Source: [Actinomadura] parvosata subsp. kistnae (GTDB lineage: Bacteria > Actinomycetota > Actinomycetes > Streptosporangiales > Streptosporangiaceae). Taken from it: a DNA stretch of 64,000 nt. The position numbers and the translations under genes were made by a program. The stretch covers positions 620,001-684,000 of the forward strand of contig NZ_OOHJ01000030.1 of NCBI RefSeq assembly GCF_900323885.1, in the 5' to 3' direction. Below are positions 8,772 through 17,071 of the stretch, piece after piece. Within the stretch, counting starts at the first letter, position 1, and each line of letters opens with the position of its first letter. The notes below the pieces were generated by a model. That model did not search any database. It worked only from the letters and a program-made list of their open reading frames with translations, and had not been told where the DNA came from.

Positions 8772-10324
8772 TCAATTACTAGCGATGGTGAGAAGTATCC
8801 GTTTTCGGAGCCGGGCCAGACCGGCTCGCCCGTACATCTGCCGTTTCAGCAGTTTGATCTTGTTGACCACGCCTTCTGTGGGGCCGTTGCTGTAGGGCAG
8901 GGTGAGACCGGCGACGACGGCGTCGTGGTCGATGAGCAGTCCTTCGGCGAAGGAGCGCAAGGGGTGCAGATCGCCGGCGCGAACGTCGGCGATCCAGTCG
9001 TCCAGCCGGTGTCCCTGGCGCTGGGTGAGCAGGTCGGCGAAGGTGCGTACATGCTCGGTGGCCTGCTTCAGCTCCAGGCAGCAGTCCAGTACTTCCTGCA
9101 GCCGGGTCGTGCGGCCGGGGCTGAGGTGGGCCGGGTCGGTCATGATCCAGCTGGCGACGCGGCGGGGTGAGGGCGGCGCCGGAGCGTCCTCGGCGCGTCC
9201 TTGGCCCAGGTAGCGATACAGCAGCGTGGAGCCGCCCTGGTACCCCATCGACTTGATCTCCCGCAGCAGGGCCCACACGGTCACGCCGGGTTCGGCGGCT
9301 CGGCGGCTCGGCGGCTGCGCAGGTAGTCACGAAACGGGTCGACCAGCGTGGCACCCCGTTTCGAGCCGCCGATCAGCTGCTCGACGTGTGGGGCGCGGGC
9401 GTACTTCTTGACGGTGTTCAAGGCGAGGTGGAGCCGGCGGGCGATCTCGTTGTTCGTCACGCCCTGGCCGAGCAGCGCGTGGATGGCCGCATACCGGCTG
9501 CGGGTGCGCCGTACGGTGGGGCCTTCGTCGCGGCCCTGGCCGGTGGCGATGTCGCGGAAGCAGCCCCGGTGGGCCAGGGCGAGTTTCTCGACGGCCTCGC
9601 TGAGGTTGTTGAGCAGGTGCCAGCGATCGGCACACTGCACCGCCTGCGGCGCGCCGTCGCGGGCGCCGGCCGCGTACGCGGCCGAGCGGTCCCGGCAGAT
9701 GAGCCGGACTCCGGGATGCGCTTGCAGCCAGTGGGCGAAGGTGACGCCGAGCCGATCGGGCAGCACCTCCAGGCAGCGATGCGTGACGGCATCGATGATG
9801 ACGGTGGCATACCGCTGACCCCGCTTGATCGCGAAGTCGTCCACGCCGATCACCGCCGGGACGGTCGACGGCGGCTCCGGCAGTGCCATCAAGGTGCTCA
9901 GCACGCTGGTGCGGCTGAGCAGGAGCCCGATCGTGGCCAGGAGAGATGCGCCGGCTCGCTCGGCCAGCGCCAGCGCACACGCGATCACCAGCGCCGTCGC
10001 GCCCGGCGTGCGACGCCCGTAGCGGCCGGCCAGACCCGGCACCTGCTCGTGGAAGGTCTGCCGCACGCAATCCAGGTTCACACACACCAGACGACGTAAC
10101 CTCAGCTCGATCACCACGGGCAGCCCATCCACCGGACGATCGGCCAGGCGGCGCCGGTGATAGCCGTGCACCTTGCCCGTGGCCGTCCCGCACGAGGGGC
10201 AGCACACCGGATCGCCTCGCGTGCGGGCCACCACCCGGATCTGGCCGTCCTGACGATCCACCTGCTCGATCTCCACCGCGGCCAGGTGCGGGAAGAGCAC
10301 GGTCACCATGTCACGGTTGCACAC
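8772..10324 (-). pseudogene. ISL3-family transposase, split by 8-bp repeat expansion
   Basis: The first part (GTG 10324 to TGA 9281) carries an N-terminal zinc-binding motif (CCPSCGTATGKVHGYHRR) and the DDE catalytic core (VIGVDDFAIKRG; RDRSAAYAAG). The second part (to 8772) has the distal catalytic Glu region SNGPTEGVVNKIKLLKRQMYG. The two meet at 9281-9284 with a GTGA overlap. Three copies of CGGCGGCT at 9293-9316 explain the break: with two copies the frame continues as RRAAEPGVTVWALL. The transposase is probably inactive unless reinitiation on the overlap supplies both halves. Confidence 0.85.
9293..9316. repeat. (CGGCGGCT)x3 microsatellite in transposase gene
   Basis: Three exact tandem 8-bp units. 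Because 8 is not a multiple of 3, one extra unit shifts the frame, and removing one joins the two transposase halves in frame. Confidence 0.9.
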
Positions 10325-10375
10325 CGTTCACGGTCTCATCCAGAGCAGCGGAGTGTGGATGGAACAGCACCTTCT

Positions 10376-10411
10376 GTCACCACAGGAATCTTGGCAGAGC
10401 CCCTGAAGTGA
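10376..10411 (-). repeat. IS right terminal inverted repeat
   Basis: Partner of the left repeat. It lies upstream of the transposase start at 10324, which puts the promoter end of the element here. Confidence 0.85.
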
Positions 10412-10630
10412 CAACCTCAGCGCATTGACAGGCAGCACACCTTGGCTCACTGTTCCCTCAGAACCATCACGCTCGCTGCGGGGAACGGGGCGTGCCCGGC
10501 GAACGGTGGGAAAGCGTCGAACGTCAGTTGCCGGCCGGGCAGCTAGCCATGGAGATGGGAGGATCACACGCCGACTGATCGCCGTTGCACGCTCCAGGAA
10601 CCGCGTCTCTACCCAGGAAGGGAGAGGCGG

Positions 10631-10927
10631 ATGAGCCCTGGCAGAATTATGATCCCCGGCAGCAGGCAGGGCGGTGACAAGCCCTGGTACATACTCGGAT
10701 GCTTCGTGGGGAGATGCACCTATGTGGTGCCGAGCCTGGACACACGCGGCTGGTGCCCGAACGGTCATGTGCTGCAACAGGCGAGGGCGAGCATTCGCTG
10801 CATAGTGTGCAACTGGGGGACGCCGCCGACCACGCCTCAGCGGGAGTGGCCAGACGTCTTGCAACCTTGTCCGAATGATGAAGCAGGCGACCATCTGTTG
10901 GAGCTTTTGGAATACTGCGAGCTATGA
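10631..10927 (+). CDS. zinc-ribbon-like small protein, operon gene 1
   Basis: A 98-residue protein of unrecognised family. It has six potential metal ligands: Cys24, Cys29, Cys42, His46, Cys57 and Cys60, with the core WCPNGHVL then IRCIVCNWG. That is a C-x3-H ... C-x2-C arrangement like a zinc ribbon. The ATG at 10631 follows a purine-rich GGGAGAGGCGG. Its TGA overlaps the next start as ATGA (10924-10927), so it is the first gene of a translationally coupled three-gene operon. Base composition is less G/C-rich than the chromosomal genes around it. A regulatory or adaptor role is possible but unproven. Confidence 0.7.
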   Translation: MSPGRIMIPGSRQGGDKPWYILGCFVGRCTYVVPSLDTRGWCPNGHVLQQARASIRCIVCNWGTPPTTPQREWPDVLQPCPNDEAGDHLLELLEYCEL

Positions 10928-11898
10928 TCGACAGCTTGATGGATCGGGCCAGCTCAATCCTCGAGCGGCGTTTCCTGCGTAACGCCTTTCTCCCCGTTCT
11001 GCTGTTCCTTCCGGTGCTGCTCCTCCCATCGCTGTTGCAGGGAGATCGCCTGGGACAAGGGTTGGCGGCCTGGGATGCCCAGACACTCACCTTCAAGGTT
11101 GTCACTGCCGTGGGGTACTTCACCGTCTGCTGGTTCGGGGCGGCCGTCGTGGCAAGCCAGTGGCGGAACATCGTTCGTCTTTTTGAGGGGTATCCGCTGG
11201 AACGCCTACCTTGGCTACAGGGACTGGGAGTGAGGTGGCATCAAGCTCAGCGTGAAGAATTGTCAGCCTTCATCTCAGCCGACTCTGCAGTTGAGAGGGC
11301 CTATGAGCTGCGCTATTGGCACTATCCCGACGTCGAGGTGGCAGTACCGCTCCCGACGCGCCTGGGGAATGTGCTGCTCGCCGCCGAGCTCTACCCATTG
11401 GCCAGGTATGGCACTGCACTGGTTCCAGTGTGGTCACGGTTGTGCGCGGTGCTTCGGACTGAGACACAGCAGGATATCGAGGATGCCCGCGCCACCATGG
11501 AGTTTCTTCTTGTGCTGTGCCTTTGGCTGACGGGCTTCGCAGTGTGCAACCCTGTCATCGCAGCCATGTGGGGCACTTCTCTCCCGATAGCCATCGCGGT
11601 TTCGGCATCGGGTCTACTCGCTGCCTACTGGGCCTACCTGTCCGCCATCCCCGCAGCACAGGAGTATGGCGAGCAGCTCCGAGTGGCGTTTGAGACGCAC
11701 AGGTTCGACCTGTTGCACCGGATGAGGCTCCCCATTCCGCAGAGTCTTGCAGCTGAGCGCGCTCAATGGCAGCGATTGGACAGTTTCATAGCGAAGGGCG
11801 CGCAGCCCGGTTGGGAGTACGAGGCGGACGAGACATTGCGTGTGCACGTGCGGCTCCTAACCGGCCCACGCGATGACGGGACGGAGATGGCTCCATGA
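10924..11898 (+). CDS. membrane protein of unknown function, operon gene 2
   Basis: A 324-residue protein with hydrophobic segments at about residues 20-38, 57-78, 190-212 and 215-245. Two hairpins are therefore separated by a soluble domain of about 110 residues containing RYWHYPDVEVAVPLPTRLG. A basic/acidic tail of about 80 residues follows. Starts and stops overlap the neighbours as ATGA on both sides. No family recognised. The coupling to a membrane-anchored SAF protein suggests a membrane complex. Confidence 0.7.
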   Translation: MIDSLMDRASSILERRFLRNAFLPVLLFLPVLLLPSLLQGDRLGQGLAAWDAQTLTFKVVTAVGYFTVCWFGAAVVASQWRNIVRLFEGYPLERLPWLQGLGVRWHQAQREELSAFISADSAVERAYELRYWHYPDVEVAVPLPTRLGNVLLAAELYPLARYGTALVPVWSRLCAVLRTETQQDIEDARATMEFLLVLCLWLTGFAVCNPVIAAMWGTSLPIAIAVSASGLLAAYWAYLSAIPAAQEYGEQLRVAFETHRFDLLHRMRLPIPQSLAAERAQWQRLDSFIAKGAQPGWEYEADETLRVHVRLLTGPRDDGTEMAP

Positions 11899-12653
11899 GC
11901 TCGGAAGGAGATGAAACCGCTTCCCAAGAAGAGAATGGCGCTGGGGGTGCGGAAGCCGCACAGACCGGTGTACGGCGCGCCCAGCCAGGGGCGGTGTTTA
12001 CAGTCGGGCGGGAAGCCCCCGCCAGGAGTCAACAAGCTCAACCAGTCCGTCCTCGGATCAGACGTGGCCCCTTTTCGGGAATAATCACCATTCTGATCGT
12101 TTCAGGGCTTATTGTCGCCGGATTATGGGGTTTGGCAACGAACCAGCGGGTGGCCGTGCTTGTGGCCACCACCGACCTGCCCGCCTACCACGAAGTGAAG
12201 ATGGAACAGTTGACCATGGACACGCGCGTGGCACTCGATGGCGGCGGCTATGCGAGCGTACCGGTAGAGGGACGTTTGACGCTCAAGGCGATCAAGAAAG
12301 GTGAGCCGCTCCTTGAATCCGATCTTTCCCCTAGTGTGCGGGGGATACTCCAAGGTCAACTGATGGTCGTAGGACTCGACGTGTCACGGGGCGATGTGCT
12401 GGGAGGCAGACTGGAAGGCGGGGATCCAGTGCGGGTGCTCCTGCTGCGGAAAGGTCGAGGCCCGGTCGAGCTCAAGGCGTTCGTACTGTCCTCATCCCCC
12501 GCAGCACCTGCAGGTACCGCTTGGTCGCTAGTGGTGGCCATGAACGGACATGACGCCCGCAAGTACGCTGTAAGTTTGGCCGGGGGAGATTTGCTCATAC
12601 TCAAAGACCCGAGAGCGGCCATCGCCACCATGCCAAACAGGCAGGCGCCGTGA
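11895..12653 (+). CDS. membrane-anchored SAF-domain protein, operon gene 3
   Basis: A 252-residue protein: a disordered acidic/basic N terminus (1-58), one transmembrane helix (about 62-80), then an extracytoplasmic region starting with a SAF domain (VLVATTDLPAYHEV ... GRLTLKAIKKGEPLLESDL, about 88-145). A further beta-rich part (about 150-245) follows. SAF domains occur in CpaB of Flp pili, flagellar P-ring chaperones and sialate synthases. No pilus or flagellar gene is nearby, so a CpaB role is not supported. Its start overlaps gene 2 as ATGA. Confidence 0.75.
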   Translation: MSSEGDETASQEENGAGGAEAAQTGVRRAQPGAVFTVGREAPARSQQAQPVRPRIRRGPFSGIITILIVSGLIVAGLWGLATNQRVAVLVATTDLPAYHEVKMEQLTMDTRVALDGGGYASVPVEGRLTLKAIKKGEPLLESDLSPSVRGILQGQLMVVGLDVSRGDVLGGRLEGGDPVRVLLLRKGRGPVELKAFVLSSSPAAPAGTAWSLVVAMNGHDARKYAVSLAGGDLLILKDPRAAIATMPNRQAP

Positions 12654-12752
12654 TACGGCCACTTCCCGTCGCCTTGAACCGACAGGACACCACGGCTCAT
12701 AGTTCGATCGGCTGGGACAGCCGTAGTAGCGGGAGCATGCCACGAGCAATGG

Positions 12753-12962
12753 CTAAGGCTCACGGGCGACATCGGCTTTGTGCACGGTGGCGTTCTTGAC
12801 CTCGTTGATCAGGGTAAGAAGAATGCGTTTCAAGGTGAGCAGACTCAGCCCTGCGACGGCCAGCAACCAATGGGACTTTCTGAATCACCGTCCCCATGGC
12901 CAGGGAAACCGGATTGGCAGCGCGTAGCTCCGTGATCACCATCGCGCGCCCGACGCCCACGC
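12753..12962 (-). pseudogene. 3' remnant of a membrane protein gene, frameshifted
   Basis: On the minus strand, about 12962-12880 reads RAMVITELRAANPVSLAMGTV. After a one-base shift the sequence continues as SHWLLAVAGLSLLTLKRIL and ends HKADVAREP with TAG at 12753-12755. Together these look like the hydrophobic C-terminal third of a real protein whose 5' part has been replaced by the ABC fragment. Family not identified. Confidence 0.4.
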
Positions 12963-12972
12963 TAAGGGCCAC

Positions 12973-13452
12973 GATGATGGCTGCGGCTTCGCCCTCGACC
13001 CCGGCCAGACCCAGGGCATCGTCGGAGAGTCCGGCAGCGGCAAGACGATGACCGCCCGCGCCGTCCTGGCCGCCCTGCCTCCGGGCGTGACCGCGTCCGG
13101 CGAGATCACCTTCGACGGGACCCCGCTGATCGGCCGGCGCGAACGCGAGCTGCGGCCCCTGCGCGGCACCCCCATCAGCATGGTGATGCAGGACCCGTTC
13201 ACCGCGCCCAACCCCCTGCAGACCATCGCCGAGCACCTGCGCGAGGCTCTCTCCCACCCGGTCCGCCGCGACCGCGCGGAAATCGCCCGGCGGCTGGTCG
13301 AAGTCGGTCTGGACACGGGCGAGGTGGCCGGCAAGTACTCCTTCCAGCTGTCCGGCGGCATGCGTCAGTGCGTCGCCATCGCCGCCGCCCTCGCGGCGGA
13401 CCCCGACCTCCTGCTGGTCGGCGAGCCCACCACCGCCCTCGACGCCACAGCC
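12973..13452 (+). pseudogene. oligopeptide ABC transporter ATPase fragment (DppD/OppD-like)
   Basis: An open frame without its beginning or end. It contains Walker A GESGSGKT (13027-13050), a Q loop VMQDPFTAPNPL, signature LSGGM and a Walker B-like LLLVGEPTTALD. The normal Walker B Asp before Glu reads Gly here. About 50 N-terminal residues and everything after Walker B are missing, and the frame stops at 13473 within the next fragment. The downstream joint is at about 13452. Confidence 0.8.
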
Positions 13453-13892
13453 ACGTCCCGTTCTCCGAGCTGACGAGCGCCGAATGGCATCGGGTCGTCG
13501 ACACCAACCTCACCGCCGCGGCCTTCGTCGTCGGCAGGACGCTGCCCCTGCTCGGCCCGGGAGCGTCCATCGTCAACGTGGGATCGCGGGTGGCGACCGT
13601 GGGCGCGCCGTTGCGTGCCCACTACACCGCGGCCAAGGCCGGTCTGATCGGGCTCACCCGTTCCCTGGCCAAGGAGCTCGGGCCGAAGGGGATCCGCGTC
13701 AACGTCGTCGCGCCCGGGCTGGTCGACACCGGGATCGACATCCCGGCCGAGGTGCGTGAGCGCTACCGGAACCTCATCGCGCTCGGCCGGCTCGGCACCG
13801 AGGAGGAGATCGCCAACGTGGTGCTCTTCCTGGCGGGCGACCTGTCGACCTTCGTCAACGGCGCGACCATCCACGTGGACGGAGGCATCTGA
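13453..13892 (+). pseudogene. 3' half of a short-chain dehydrogenase gene
   Basis: The frame encodes the second half of a classical SDR: PFSELTSAEWHRVVDTNL, the catalytic region with Ser (IVNVGS), YTAAK (Tyr-x-x-x-Lys), RVNVVAPGLVDT and the usual ending GATIHVDGGI. The N-terminal Rossmann glycine motif and about 80 residues are absent, because the upstream sequence belongs to the ABC ATPase fragment. It cannot bind NAD(P) as it stands. The intact 3' end abuts the ABM gene, suggesting a former SDR-ABM-DUF1772 operon. Confidence 0.8.
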
Positions 13893-13893
13893 C

Positions 13894-14583
13894 GTGGCGA
13901 GCGGTGTCTTCCGGGTGATGCTGCGCATGCGGATCAAGCCCGGCATGACCGAGGAGTTCGAGCAGGCCTGGTTCCACGTCAGCGACCTGATCAGGCACCA
14001 CCCCGCCAACCGCGGCCAGTGGCTGTCGAGGAGCGCGGAGGAGCCGGGCGTCTACTACGTCGTCAGCGACTGGACGGACGAGCCGCGCTTCCGCGAGTTC
14101 GAGAAGAGCGACCGGCATGCCGAGCATCGCGCCAAGCTGGCCGCGTTCCGCTCGGCCAGCTCGATGACCACCATGAGCGTCGTCCACGACCTGCCCCGTG
14201 ACGCTCGGGCGCACCAGGGGCCTCCCAAGAACGGAGGACCAGTGAGCGGACAGGTACGGGTCCTCCTCCACATCACCGCCGAACACAGCGGCGCCGCCGC
14301 CGTCGAAGACGCCTACCACCGGACAAGCCGCGCCCTGCGCGGCATCCCCGGCCTGCTGGGCAACGAGCTGCTGCGCTCCGCGCACGACCCCACCAGCTTC
14401 GCGATCCTGAGCTGGTGGCGCGACATGGACGCCTACCTCGCCTGGGAGCAGGACCCCGCGCACCGGACGATCACCGCGCCGCTGCGGCCGATGCAGGACA
14501 CCTCGCGGAGCTCCTCCTTCGCCGTCTACACCGCGCACGCCGCCTACCACGACGCACACGAGGGGGAAGTCGGGCATGGATGA
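13894..14583 (+). CDS. tandem ABM-like (antibiotic biosynthesis monooxygenase fold) protein
   Basis: A 229-residue protein of two dimeric alpha/beta-barrel units: residues about 1-100 (FRVMLRMRIKPGMTEEFEQAW ... YYVVSDW) and 117-210 (VRVLLHITAEHSGAAAVEDAY ... FAILSWW). ABM-fold enzymes act as cofactor-free oxygenases or cyclases in polyketide and quinone pathways. The GTG start lies two bases after the SDR stop. An internal GTG at 14242 has GGAGG five bases upstream, so the second unit may also be made alone. The gene overlaps the DUF1772 gene by 8 bases. Confidence 0.75.
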   Translation: MASGVFRVMLRMRIKPGMTEEFEQAWFHVSDLIRHHPANRGQWLSRSAEEPGVYYVVSDWTDEPRFREFEKSDRHAEHRAKLAAFRSASSMTTMSVVHDLPRDARAHQGPPKNGGPVSGQVRVLLHITAEHSGAAAVEDAYHRTSRALRGIPGLLGNELLRSAHDPTSFAILSWWRDMDAYLAWEQDPAHRTITAPLRPMQDTSRSSSFAVYTAHAAYHDAHEGEVGHG

Positions 14584-15025
14584 GTCGATGCGCGTCCTCG
14601 CGATCCTGGGCAGCGGCCTGACCGCGGGAGTGATGTTCTTCGTGGCGCTCGGCGTCGTCCCGACGATGCGCGCCCTGCCGCCCGACCGTTACGTGCGGAC
14701 ACATCAGCTGCTCGGCCGCAACGCCGACCGCGCGATGCCGATGATCGTGCTGACCACCGTGCTGGTGGACGTGCTGCTCGCGATCCTGACGCGGGCGGCG
14801 GGGCCACGCACCCTCTTCGCGTCCGCCGCCGCGCTGATGGCGGGGGTGGCGGGGATCTCGCAGCTCGGCAACGTGCCGATCAACCGCAGGGTCAGAGCTC
14901 TCGACCCTGCGGCGATCCCCCAGGACTGGGCGGACCCGCGCCCGGCGTGGCGCAGATGGCACCTGCTGCGCACCGTCCTCGCCCTGGCGGCGCTGGCCGT
15001 CACGGCGACGGCCGTCGTCCTCTGA
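14576..15025 (+). CDS. DUF1772 (anthrone-oxygenase-like) membrane protein
   Basis: A 149-residue protein with four hydrophobic helices and the family's conserved features: Gly-rich first helix, VVPTMRAL, and a central NVPINRRV followed by a Trp-rich stretch (DWADPRPAWRRWHLLR). Fungal and bacterial relatives include anthrone oxidases. It overlaps the ABM gene by 8 bases, so both may tailor an aromatic compound. Substrate not shown. Confidence 0.8.
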   Translation: MDESMRVLAILGSGLTAGVMFFVALGVVPTMRALPPDRYVRTHQLLGRNADRAMPMIVLTTVLVDVLLAILTRAAGPRTLFASAAALMAGVAGISQLGNVPINRRVRALDPAAIPQDWADPRPAWRRWHLLRTVLALAALAVTATAVVL

Positions 15026-15134
15026 TCCGCAGACGCACCGCGGCCCGGGTGACTCCGCGGCTATGGTCGTGGGGACAATGCCGCTCAGAACGAGATCACC
15101 ATCTCCACCCTCGACCGCTCCGGCCTCGCCTCCC

Positions 15135-16007
15135 TCAGGTCAGCTGGTGACGGTCGCGAGGATGGGTGGTCGTGGCGGGCAGGTCGCGCAGCATCGGCTC
15201 GGCGTCGCGGACGGCGTGCAACGTCCGAGGGTCGAGGTCTGCCGTGATCAGCTGGGGCTGGTCCGGGCCCGCCTCGGCGAGCGGCCGTCCGTCCGGGCCC
15301 CAGATGGCGCTGGCTCCGCAGGTGTTCCAGCCGCCGGTGGTGCCGATGTGGTTGGCCATGACGGCGTAGCAGGTGTTGTCCAGGGCCCGGGCCGGGAACC
15401 AGGTGCGTGATTCGTGGTAGCCGTTGCCGACGCTGAACAGCGCGCCGACGACGTAGGCGTGGCAGCCGTCCAGCGCCGCCGCGCGGGCGTGCTCAGGGAA
15501 GCCGGAGTCGTAGCAGATGCCCAGGCCCAGGCGCCAGCCGTCGAGTTCGAGAGTGCAGCCTGCCGTGCCCGCGCGGTAGATCTTGCGTTCCGACTTGAAC
15601 AGGTGCTGCTTGTCGTAGCGGGTGACGAGCTCCCCGTGCGTACCGATGACCAGCGCCGAGACGTACAGATCACCCTGGTCGTGGAATGCGGCGCCGACGA
15701 CGGCGGCGACGCCGGTCTCCCGGCACGCGTCGGTGATGGGGCTCAGCCGCGGGTCGTCCGGCTGGACGGCGTGGCGCAGTGGGTCGATCTGGATGAGGTC
15801 GGGCTCATAGCCGCTGAGAAACTTCTCCGGGAAGACCACCAGCCGGGCGCCGGCCCCGGCGGCCTCGCGGATCATGGCCGCCGCGGTTGCGGTGTTGGCC
15901 TCGATGTCGCCGGCTCGCGCCTGTGCCTGCGCAGCGGCTATGCGGATCGGGCGGGCGGGAAGCGGATGGTGGCCCGGCCCGTCGGCGTGTTCTGGCATGA
16001 TGTGCAT
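15135..16007 (-). CDS. carbon-nitrogen hydrolase (nitrilase superfamily)
   Basis: A 290-residue enzyme with the nitrilase Glu-Lys-Cys triad: Glu in VFPEKFLSGYE, Lys in RYDKQHLFKSE and Cys in LGICYDSGFPEH. It should hydrolyse an amide or nitrile through a cysteine thioester in the cytoplasm. The ATG at 16007 is used; another ATG three codons in (15998) is equally possible. It lies downstream of the saccharopine-dehydrogenase-like gene on the same strand with a 26-bp gap, so the two may be co-transcribed. Confidence 0.88.
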   Translation of the reverse strand: MHIMPEHADGPGHHPLPARPIRIAAAQAQARAGDIEANTATAAAMIREAAGAGARLVVFPEKFLSGYEPDLIQIDPLRHAVQPDDPRLSPITDACRETGVAAVVGAAFHDQGDLYVSALVIGTHGELVTRYDKQHLFKSERKIYRAGTAGCTLELDGWRLGLGICYDSGFPEHARAAALDGCHAYVVGALFSVGNGYHESRTWFPARALDNTCYAVMANHIGTTGGWNTCGASAIWGPDGRPLAEAGPDQPQLITADLDPRTLHAVRDAEPMLRDLPATTTHPRDRHQLT

Positions 16008-16033
16008 GCTAGTTCCCGGCGGGCGAGTGACGT

Positions 16034-17032
16034 TCAGTGGCCGGTGTCGAGGGCGAACGCGTCGGCGGCCAGCTCGGTCAGGAAGGCGATCGGGTCCACC
16101 AGCTGCTCGATGTGGCGTACGCCGGCCGGCAGTCCCGGCAGGTGGCGGACGATCAGCGCGGCCGCGCGGCCGGTCGCGCGGCTCTGGGAGTGCCCGCTGA
16201 AGGACGCCTGAGCCGCCCCCGCACTGACCGTCACGGCGAAGCCGTCACCGCCGAGGTGGATCTTCGTCAGCGCCGTGAGCAGCCCGCGTGTCCGGGGACG
16301 GCGTAGCAGCCCCGCGATCGCGGGCCGTCGGGCGGCGGCCAGCAGCGTGGTGAACAGGGGGGAGTCGAGGCACAGGCCCGTGCGGGCGGACGGCACGGCG
16401 GTCGTGCGGGGCAGCGTGTACTGGTCGGAGAAGGGGAAGCGGTGCACGGTACGGGTTCCGTACGGCTCGGGGAAGGCCATCGTCCACGATCCGTCGAGCA
16501 CGCCGAGCCCGTCGAGCGTCCAGGCGATGGCCGCGGAGCCGTGCTGCTCCCCCGAGCCGAGCAGCACGCCGATGCGCAGGTCGCTGCCCGGTGACCGCTC
16601 GGCGACGAGGCGGGCCAGCAGGTTGGTGACGCCGGGGACGAGGCCGACGCTCAGGGCGGCGGTCGTGCCGCGTGCGGTGGCGAGGTCGTCCAGCTCCTCG
16701 ATCGAGGCCAGCACGTCGGGGGAGGCCGACACGTCGACGTAGCCGATGCCGCGCTCCAGGCAGGCGCGGGCGACGGAGGCGTTGCCGGTCTCGGCGCACA
16801 TGAGCACCGTCGTGACGCCTTCCAGCGCTCCGGCCAGGTCGGCGGGGTCGGCGGCGTCCACGCGTACCGGCCTTGCGCCGGGGACGGGCCGGGCCCGGCC
16901 GGGATGGCGGCCGGCGACGATCACCTGCGTGCCGGGACGTGCTGACAGGGCCAGCGCGGCCTCGCGGCCGACCGCGCCGTATCCGCCGATGATCAGGACG
17001 ACGCCACCGCTTCCCGCATTTTTCGTAGTCAC
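16034..17032 (-). CDS. saccharopine-dehydrogenase-like NAD(P)-binding protein
   Basis: A 332-residue protein. The N-terminal Rossmann domain has the dinucleotide motif IIGGYGAVGREAALAL, then DAADPADLAGALEG, followed by a catalytic-type domain as in saccharopine dehydrogenase-like oxidoreductases. The GTG at 17032 is chosen because it starts just before the Rossmann strand; it lies inside the putative TetR operator, so the transcript may be almost leaderless. It is divergent from the TetR gene. Its substrate is unknown. Confidence 0.82.
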   Translation of the reverse strand: MTTKNAGSGGVVLIIGGYGAVGREAALALSARPGTQVIVAGRHPGRARPVPGARPVRVDAADPADLAGALEGVTTVLMCAETGNASVARACLERGIGYVDVSASPDVLASIEELDDLATARGTTAALSVGLVPGVTNLLARLVAERSPGSDLRIGVLLGSGEQHGSAAIAWTLDGLGVLDGSWTMAFPEPYGTRTVHRFPFSDQYTLPRTTAVPSARTGLCLDSPLFTTLLAAARRPAIAGLLRRPRTRGLLTALTKIHLGGDGFAVTVSAGAAQASFSGHSQSRATGRAAALIVRHLPGLPAGVRHIEQLVDPIAFLTELAADAFALDTGH

Positions 17033-17055
17033 ACTACAAGAATGTTTTCGTAGTG
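17032..17055. promoter_or_regulatory. 24-bp dyad, probable TetR operator
   Basis: Half sites CACTACAAGAAT (17032-17043) and the complement of 17044-17055 (CACTACGAAAAC) agree at 9 of 12 positions. It lies between the divergent oxidoreductase gene and the TetR gene, where an autoregulated repressor would bind. Confidence 0.55.
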
Positions 17056-17071
17056 CCGCTATAGTCAAGCC

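Larger units (their letters stand above)
8734..10411 (-). mobile_element. ISL3-family-like insertion sequence
   Basis: About 1.68 kb bounded by inverted repeats that match at 33 of 36 positions (8734-8769 and 10376-10411). The inner core GGGGCTCTGCCAAGATTCC is identical in both ends. It encodes one ISL3-type transposase, now split into two frames. No 8-bp target duplication is visible with the ends set either at 8734/10411 or at 8742/10403. Either the duplication has decayed, the ends are set wrong, or the element was rearranged. Confidence 0.85.

Noticed and set aside
8734..10411. 8-bp target duplication flanking the insertion sequence
   Set aside because: Neither choice of ends gives a matching 8-bp direct repeat; the flanks TCACTCCA and TGAAGTGA are inverted, not direct, copies and belong to the terminal repeats.
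11895..12653. CpaB of an Flp pilus system
   Set aside because: A SAF domain after one helix fits CpaB, but no TadA-like ATPase, pilin or secretin gene is present in the window.
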